From: Euperipatoides rowelli
Taxonomy: Eukaryota; Onychophora; Udeonychophora; Euonychophora; Peripatopsidae
Direction: 5' to 3' (one strand)
DNA length: 12,163 nt
Assembly (NCBI GenBank): GCA_003024985.2
Contig: PXIH01S0000384.1
Position numbers and translations under genes: made by a program. The notes beneath the pieces were generated by a model, which saw only the letters and a program-made list of their open reading frames with translations, did no database searches and was not told where the DNA came from. Positions 7,994 to 12,163 of the stretch are shown here, piece by piece; within the stretch, counting starts at the first letter, position 1, and the number at the start of each line of letters is the position of its first letter.

Positions 7994-8066
7994 ACAAATA
8001 CAAATACAAATATGTCGGACAACAACAGACTATAGTCCAGCTAGGTTGTCCCTAGTCCTAATCTAT
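7994..8066 (-). mobile_element. Nested retroelement 3' end: stem-loop plus (ATTTGT)3 tail
   Basis: This short insertion in LINE C ends, on the minus strand, in three ATTTGT hexamers (7994-8011). Just upstream is a stem-loop in which GGACAAC (8017-8023) pairs with GTTGTCC (8045-8051), with the palindrome GACTATAGTC (8028-8037) inside the loop. A terminal stem-loop followed by short tandem repeats is how several LINEs and their dependent SINEs end. Only about 70 bp are present, so the family cannot be named. Confidence 0.5.
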
Positions 8067-8164
8067 TTTTTTTTTTTTTAATATTTTTTTTTTAAATTTT
8101 TTTTTTTATGTTTTTATTAGCCTATAGGCTATTGAATCTTGGGGATTTTAATTAAAAAAAAACC
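8067..8164 (-). mobile_element. Nested poly(A)-tailed retroelement fragment in LINE C
   Basis: On the minus strand, a body of about 45 bases, including CCCCAAGATTC and the 14-bp palindrome TAGCCTATAGGCTA (8118-8131), leads into AATAAA (8113-8118). Long A-rich runs follow, seen as T runs at about 8067-8107 on the plus strand. This looks like a heavily 5'-truncated, polyadenylated insertion adjoining the (ATTTGT)3 module. No target-site duplication was found, so the exact borders are uncertain. Confidence 0.4.
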
Positions 8165-8598
8165 CATCAACAATTCATTAAAGTATTATCTTGTGTTTAA
8201 AAAATTGTTTTTCAAATTTAAGATTTTTATCTATTAAAATTCCTAAGTCTTTAACTAATTCCATTGATATAATTTTATCAGAATCAATAAAATAATCTAA
8301 ATTCAAAATTTTCTTCCCTATACTGTACGTATAACGTTTGTTTTCTGCATCTTTATCTCGAGACCATTTTTTTGCACAATTCTGTAAATCTATTTAATTT
8401 ATTCTGTAGTTTTTTTTAATCTAATTAGTTTGTTATAACTTTGAACAATTTTACTGTACATCATCATCATATATTAAGCTGTCAAATTTCTTTAAAAAAT
8501 ATATTAAACAATATAGCTGACATTACTCCTTGTGGGATTCCTCTATTAATTATATGAATGTCAGAAGTTGTATCATTTGCTTTTAACCATAATTTTTC

Positions 8599-8797
8599 TA
8601 TTGGCTATGCTGTTTCTGTTTTATTGTAGTTGATGTTGTGCTTATAGCTGGTTTATAATGTATTTTTTGTGTGATTTGTAATTTTTGTTTTTGTGATATT
8701 TCAAATTTTTGTGTATTGGCCATGCTGTTTCATTATATTTGTAATTTTCAGATAGGTCATATTTATGACATATCAATGCTGATTAAATAAATAAATT
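8599..8797 (+). mobile_element. Probable plus-strand LINE 3' UTR and tail
   Basis: This T- and TG-rich noncoding stretch ends in GATTAAATAAATAAAT (8781-8796), the tail style of the other LINEs here but on the opposite strand to LINE C. It abuts the point where LINE C homology stops. It contains an imperfect direct repeat: ATTGGCTATGCTGTTT near 8600 and ATTGGCCATGCTGTTT near 8717. No coding sequence is retained, so the call rests on the tail alone. Confidence 0.4.
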
Positions 8798-8851
8798 TAA
8801 AATTATCACATTACACAAAACCTAATTTCCTTCATCAGGTTTGTCTCTAAC

Positions 8852-8875
8852 TTTTTTTTTTGGGGGGGGGGGGGG
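8852..8875 (+). repeat. T10-G14 homopolymer junction
   Basis: Ten T are followed directly by fourteen G in otherwise AT-rich DNA. A G14 run is unusual here. It could form a G-quadruplex and is prone to length error in sequencing and replication. Confidence 0.95.
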
Positions 8876-9024
8876 CTTCTCTCAAATCAAATGAATCTTT
8901 TAGCACATCACAGTTAAGTAGCCTAAAACAAATAGAATATAGGCTATAGCTTACTGGTGAAAGAAGCCACTCACTGGTTACAAATAAGTTTTAAAAATGT
9001 ATCTGCTGTTTCTGGAATAATAGT

Positions 9025-9074
9025 AGCTCTGGTGTTTGCTATAGGCCTACAGTTGGCCAGCAAACTTCAGAGCT
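9025..9074. repeat. 50-bp inverted repeat (hairpin)
   Basis: Arms 9025-9040 and 9059-9074 are complementary at 14 of 16 positions (AGCTCTG and GTTTGCT blocks around a 2-base mismatch). They enclose an 18-base loop that contains TAGGCCTA. The function is unknown. Confidence 0.75.
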
Positions 9075-9742
9075 CCTGCTAGCCTAAAATTTCAAAAATT
9101 TATCTCCAGGGCAGGAGGAGTAGCAAATCTTATCAATGTAAGACATTATATACAGTATATTGTTTTTTTGTGTGTCCAGTATGGGACATTATTATCAGAT
9201 AGCCTACATTGTTACTACTGTATATGCTCTACAATATTTATTATATATACGATATCGACAGAAGTTCTGATGCTGCCACTTGGGTACTGCATGTCGAAAA
9301 CAATAAAAAATTATTGAATACAAAAATACGATAATCGATCTGACAGTGCAGTGATAAAGAAAATAGGATATGAAGTTTATTGAATAACTGCATGTTGTAA
9401 AACAAAAAAATTGAATTTGGATTCTATGGTAATCATTGTACCGTAACAAATATGTTCAAATTATTCAGATATAACTTCAAATCTACAAATATTTAACATT
9501 CTACTATTCACAAACTTCAATTGACTTACAATTTTCTACATTAAAATACAAAGAAGTCTACGAGTGATAAAAAAATTAAGATGTAAAACGAGCGGAGATA
9601 TGGAACCGCAGGGTCCGCCAAAATATGGTGGAACTTTGATTGCACAAATCTTCTGTTGTGTTTATTGTTGATTTATAACTTCACTAATTGTAATTAATGA
9701 CAAATATATTATAATTCTTTAATATACTGCTTGTCCCTTTGA

Positions 9743-9830
9743 TTAAAGGTCAAATGTAACAGATTTTTTAATTTTATTTTTTTTATTATTGATTTTAAAA
9801 GATTTTTACTAAAAAAAATATCCACTAGAA
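9743..9830 (+). repeat. Left terminal inverted repeat of the MITE
   Basis: The outer 19 bases match the right terminus perfectly in inverted orientation. The inner part matches with scattered mismatches and a few indels in homopolymer runs. Confidence 0.85.
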
Positions 9831-10307
9831 AAAAAAATAGTTGTTTACAATTCACTTTTTAAAATAATTGTCTTTAGCTCCTCCCCCTTAAAACAACATT
9901 GTCCACTTTACACACCAGGGGAGATATTTTGTGATGTCATAGACTAGGAATAAATATTGTTTGCTATACTTAACTATAGAATATTTGTTATCTTTGTCAG
10001 CTTAAAGCAGGAAATCCTATGGACTAAGTTTTTAAATACTTGTCAAAAATCAAACAAATTCATCCTTTGTGCTATTATGGTCCAATTTGTATTTTAAAAA
10101 AACCCAAAATGACCTTTAATACAAGTTGAACATATCTATTTATGTGTTAAATCATTACAAAGAAAACAGCTGTAGAGACTATTTTGTCATCAAATTAATC
10201 TCAGACCCCCAAAATTGTGTTTCAATTTGTAATCTCAGACTGAGTATAGCAATAGTCTTAATTTTATCTTTAAATAACTTTTTTTTAATGCATTTTAAAA
10301 ATAAAAT

Positions 10308-10393
10308 TTCCAGTGGAATTTTTTTTTAGTAATTATCTTCGAAAATCAATAATAACAATAATAAAAAAAAAAATTGTTACATTTGACCTTTAA
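10308..10393 (-). repeat. Right terminal inverted repeat of the MITE
   Basis: This is the inverted counterpart of 9743-9830, ending TGTTACATTTGACCTTTAA. A related word, TGACCTTTAA at about 10109-10118, inside the element repeats the terminal motif and may be an internal remnant end. Confidence 0.85.
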
Positions 10394-10498
10394 GTACAAT
10401 AATATCAAGTTTAAATTAAAATATGAAATAAAACAACATTGTTGTAGTAAAAACAATATACAGTATATGCTGAAATCAAAATAACCTTGACAATGAAT

Positions 10499-10576
10499 GA
10501 TGTTTTGTTTGTGTTATAGGCTTATAGCTACATAATATCTAGATATTAGTCTAACTATAGCACAAACATAAACATC
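10499..10576. repeat. 78-bp near-palindrome (long hairpin) in the intron
   Basis: Arms 10499-10519 and 10555-10576 are complementary apart from one mismatch and one single-base bulge (GATGTTT...GTTTGTG...TATAG against its inverse). The centre holds the perfect palindrome AATATCTAGATATT. Either strand transcribed would give a stem of roughly 21 bp topped by an internal loop and a second short stem. It could be a tiny foldback element or a small-RNA precursor. Sequence alone does not decide. Confidence 0.7.
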
Positions 10577-11997
10577 GTTATCAAACTAATTTTTTTCGTA
10601 AATAAGCCTACAATCCCAGTGATGGCTTATGGATCTTCCTAACTACCATGCTTTGTTGCTTGTGGGAGATAAGCTCATAGAAGTTAACCCCTGAACCAGA
10701 CAACTGCTATTCTTAGAACACAATAATACATGACTAAACTGACATTTTTTTATCTCATGAAATATGTGTACTAATTATTCCACAAGAAATGTGCCAAACT
10801 GAATTTAAGGTAAAATCATAGCTGAATCTGATTGAGGATTTGCTTCTATAGATTGTCTATAAATTCAAATCTAAATTCATTAGCGTCAAGGCTAAAAAAT
10901 TAACTCTGGGGATTTAAAAAAATTAATTCTTGGATGCAAAACTGGATCATATTTCCCTAGACTAAATTCATTTAAAAGCGCCCTATGTTAGCCTCAGCTG
11001 CCTCACAAATTATAAAAAAAAAATGGTAACTACCATATGTATTCTGTAAATGGAAGCAATAGAAAAGACGAGGGATCTTAAAATTTTAATATTTGGAATT
11101 AAATAAATTCAAGATGATGGTGAAAAAATACATGGTCACTTGCCCTACCCAATAACATTTCTCTTACCATCTTGAATATTTTAAAATAAACATAAAAATA
11201 GATAAGGAATAAAATGCTTTGGTCAAATAAAATCTGAAAATGAAAGATCTTTCCTGATATTTCGATCATTAAAATAGTTCTTATACAAATGCTTACAAAA
11301 TTGTAAAATTTTTCAGTCAAGTTTAAATCAATTATTATACATATCATATGTCATTATAACAGAAAATAAATATAAAGAATTGTGGAAACAACTAAATTCA
11401 ATTTTAGAATAAGACCTAGTAATTTACAAAGATTATATTGTCACATAAAAAGTTATTTGGAGACAGAACAAAATTGAAATTGTTAAAAGCCTGGAAAAGA
11501 AACAACCTGGACAAATCAGAAATATAATTTAATTAAAAAAATAAAGTAGGCCACAGAGGATGAAAAATGTAAGCTTGTTTAATGAGATAAGAAAAATAAG
11601 ACTAACCAGTCTCAAGATGAAATGGATATCATAGCAACAACAACATACACTGCATCTTAGCTAATTTAATCTTGCTCACAAATAAGATCTAGAGTTAAAA
11701 ATATTAAACTCACAGTCATAAACTCATATCTATCAAGAATTATTATGGCCGAATGCAAATTTAAAAGTCAAACTATTTATTGAGAGTTCAATGTATGGAG
11801 AAAGGCTAGGGAGGAGGATCATTATACTGCATATATAAATCTCTTGAATATAACCTGAGGGTTTGTGTATGAAATAAATAATGTTATTTTGGCATATTAT
11901 TCAAATAGGCAGTCGTAAATACATTATAGGGCATGTCTATACTACCCGAATAGAACAGAGCAAATAATCAAATAACTCATTACAACAAATTGTATGG
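10577..11997. other. Intronic stretch with no recognisable gene
   Basis: I see no conserved coding motif, RNA gene or transposon terminus in these 1.4 kb. The open frames are short and of low-complexity composition. Two small inverted repeats are visible: ATGGTA-AC-TACCAT near 11023, and ATTCAAGATG...GT (11107-11121) facing ACCATCTTGAAT (11166-11177). Confidence 0.6.
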
Positions 11998-12163
11998 CAT
12001 GGGAGTATCCATAATACATAGACTGGATCATGGGAGTATCCATAATACCTAGAGTGGATCATGGGAGCATCCATAATACATAGAGTGAATGAAGAGAGTA
12101 TCCATAATACATAAATACATAGACTGGATCATGGGAGTATCCATAATACATAGAGTGGATCAT
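11998..12163. repeat. Minisatellite, 31-bp units, open at the right edge
   Basis: Units beginning CATGGGAGTATCCATAATAC start at 11998, 12029, 12060, 12091 (a diverged start), 12130 and 12161 (cut by the window end). The spacing is 31 bp except for the 12091 unit, which is 39 bp because of an 8-bp local duplication of the AATACATA word. Substitutions among the copies are few, so the array appears younger or better homogenised than the one at the left edge. Confidence 0.95.

Larger units (their letters stand above)
7295..8600 (-). mobile_element. LINE C: minus-strand LINE remnant, interrupted
   Basis: Reading the minus strand from 8600 downward, WLKANDTTSDIHI and then GIPQGVMSAILFNIFF (8541 to about 8494) give the RT G-V-P-Q-G block. 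After a frameshift, LIYDDDVQ (around 8457-8476) is the catalytic Y-x-D-D block. MELVKDLGILIDKNLKFEKQ (about 8255-8190) is the D-L-G-V-x-x-D block. Homology is broken at about 7986-8164. It then resumes as YYLQPLIDYSSTVVFPKN (about 7906-7850) and the C-terminal tail at 7824-7525, with FRRNIGLWNKISREFF...FKEFKNKLDD. The 3' UTR ends in GAATAAATAAATAATAAA at 7313-7295. It is 5'-truncated and carries stops and frameshifts. It lies antisense to EIF2AK4 within the putative intron. Confidence 0.8.
8806..9742. other. Intronic stretch with no recognisable gene
   Basis: I see no convincing coding region in this stretch on either strand. It holds a T10-G14 homopolymer junction (8852-8875), a 16-bp-stem hairpin (9025-9074), and several of the clustered TAGCCTA/TAGGCTA words. 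A GC-richer patch at about 9588-9640 has short self-complementary arms (GTCCGCCA with TGGTGGAAC). Confidence 0.6.
9743..10393. mobile_element. MITE with ~88-bp terminal inverted repeats and TTAA flanks
   Basis: The left end reads TTAAAGGTCAAATGTAACA (from 9743), and the right end is its exact reverse complement (to 10393). Similarity between the arms continues for about 85-90 bases with small gaps, sharing TTATTATTGATTTT, an A-rich run after TACT, and TCCACT. With TTAA taken as a 4-bp target duplication, the element is 643 bp between the TTAA copies. The interior has no transposase and no ORF longer than about 70 codons. TTAA targeting suggests piggyBac-type mobilisation, but the termini AGGTC... 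are not the common CCC start of that family. Another superfamily remains possible. Confidence 0.8.
7056..12163 (+). other. Probable EIF2AK4 intron 1 (continues past the right edge)
   Basis: The intron starts at the GTATAC donor. The next GCN2 exon should encode the PPE-type continuation of the RWD domain. I looked for a matching block on the plus strand to the right edge and found none. The intron would then exceed 5 kb, and it holds the LINE, MITE, hairpin and minisatellite features listed separately. An exon that is short or poorly conserved could have been missed. Confidence 0.5.

Noticed and set aside
9204-9449. Minus-strand ORF of 81 codons
   Set aside because: It is rich in Phe, Tyr, Ile and Cys, as expected from translating AT-rich noncoding DNA. 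No motif is recognised.
9600-9660. Possible GCN2 exon 2 around the GPPKYGG-like reading
   Set aside because: It does not match the expected RWD continuation, a stop follows shortly, and no good acceptor precedes it.
10126-10329. Plus-strand ORF of 67 codons
   Set aside because: It lies inside the MITE and runs into its right inverted repeat. It does not resemble a transposase.
11099-11347. Minus-strand ORF of 82 codons
   Set aside because: The composition is that of random AT-rich translation, with no recognisable domain or splice context.

Overview
This is AT-rich nuclear DNA from an animal, most likely an invertebrate. Two host genes are recognised, and everything else looks like repeats, retrotransposon remnants and intron. 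The animal assignment rests on a spliced first exon, decayed endonuclease-type LINEs, a poly(A)-tailed insertion, a MITE and minisatellites. I cannot name the species.

Layout. 1-971: a minisatellite of about 11 full 78-90 bp units plus a partial one, running off the left edge. 972-5475: a badly decayed plus-strand LINE (LINE A) with ORF1-like, endonuclease and reverse transcriptase remnants. LINE A is split at 3559-4795 by a poly(A)-tailed insertion flanked by a perfect 15-bp target-site duplication. 5480-5840: the 3' end of a second plus-strand LINE (LINE B). 5988-6434 (minus): an intact single-exon gene for the RNase P/MRP subunit Rpp20 (POP7). 6435-6935: a 501-bp head-to-head intergenic region. 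6936-7055 (plus): the first coding exon of the eIF2-alpha kinase GCN2 (EIF2AK4), starting its RWD domain and ending at a GT splice donor. From 7056 to the right edge appears to be GCN2 intron 1, because no second exon was found.

Inside the putative intron: minus-strand LINE C (7295-8600), itself interrupted by two short minus-strand retroelement tails (7994-8164); a plus-strand LINE tail (about 8599-8797); a G14 tract; two hairpin-forming segments (9025-9074 and 10499-10576); a 651-bp MITE bounded by TTAA (9743-10393); and a 31-bp minisatellite running off the right edge (11998-12163).

The functional core is the divergent POP7/GCN2 pair. One product processes tRNA precursors and the other senses uncharged tRNA, so shared promoter control is an attractive but unproven idea. 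I found no previously undescribed protein system. The most distinctive observations are this gene pair, the cleanly delimited poly(A)-tailed insertion of unknown origin, and the complete TTAA-flanked MITE.
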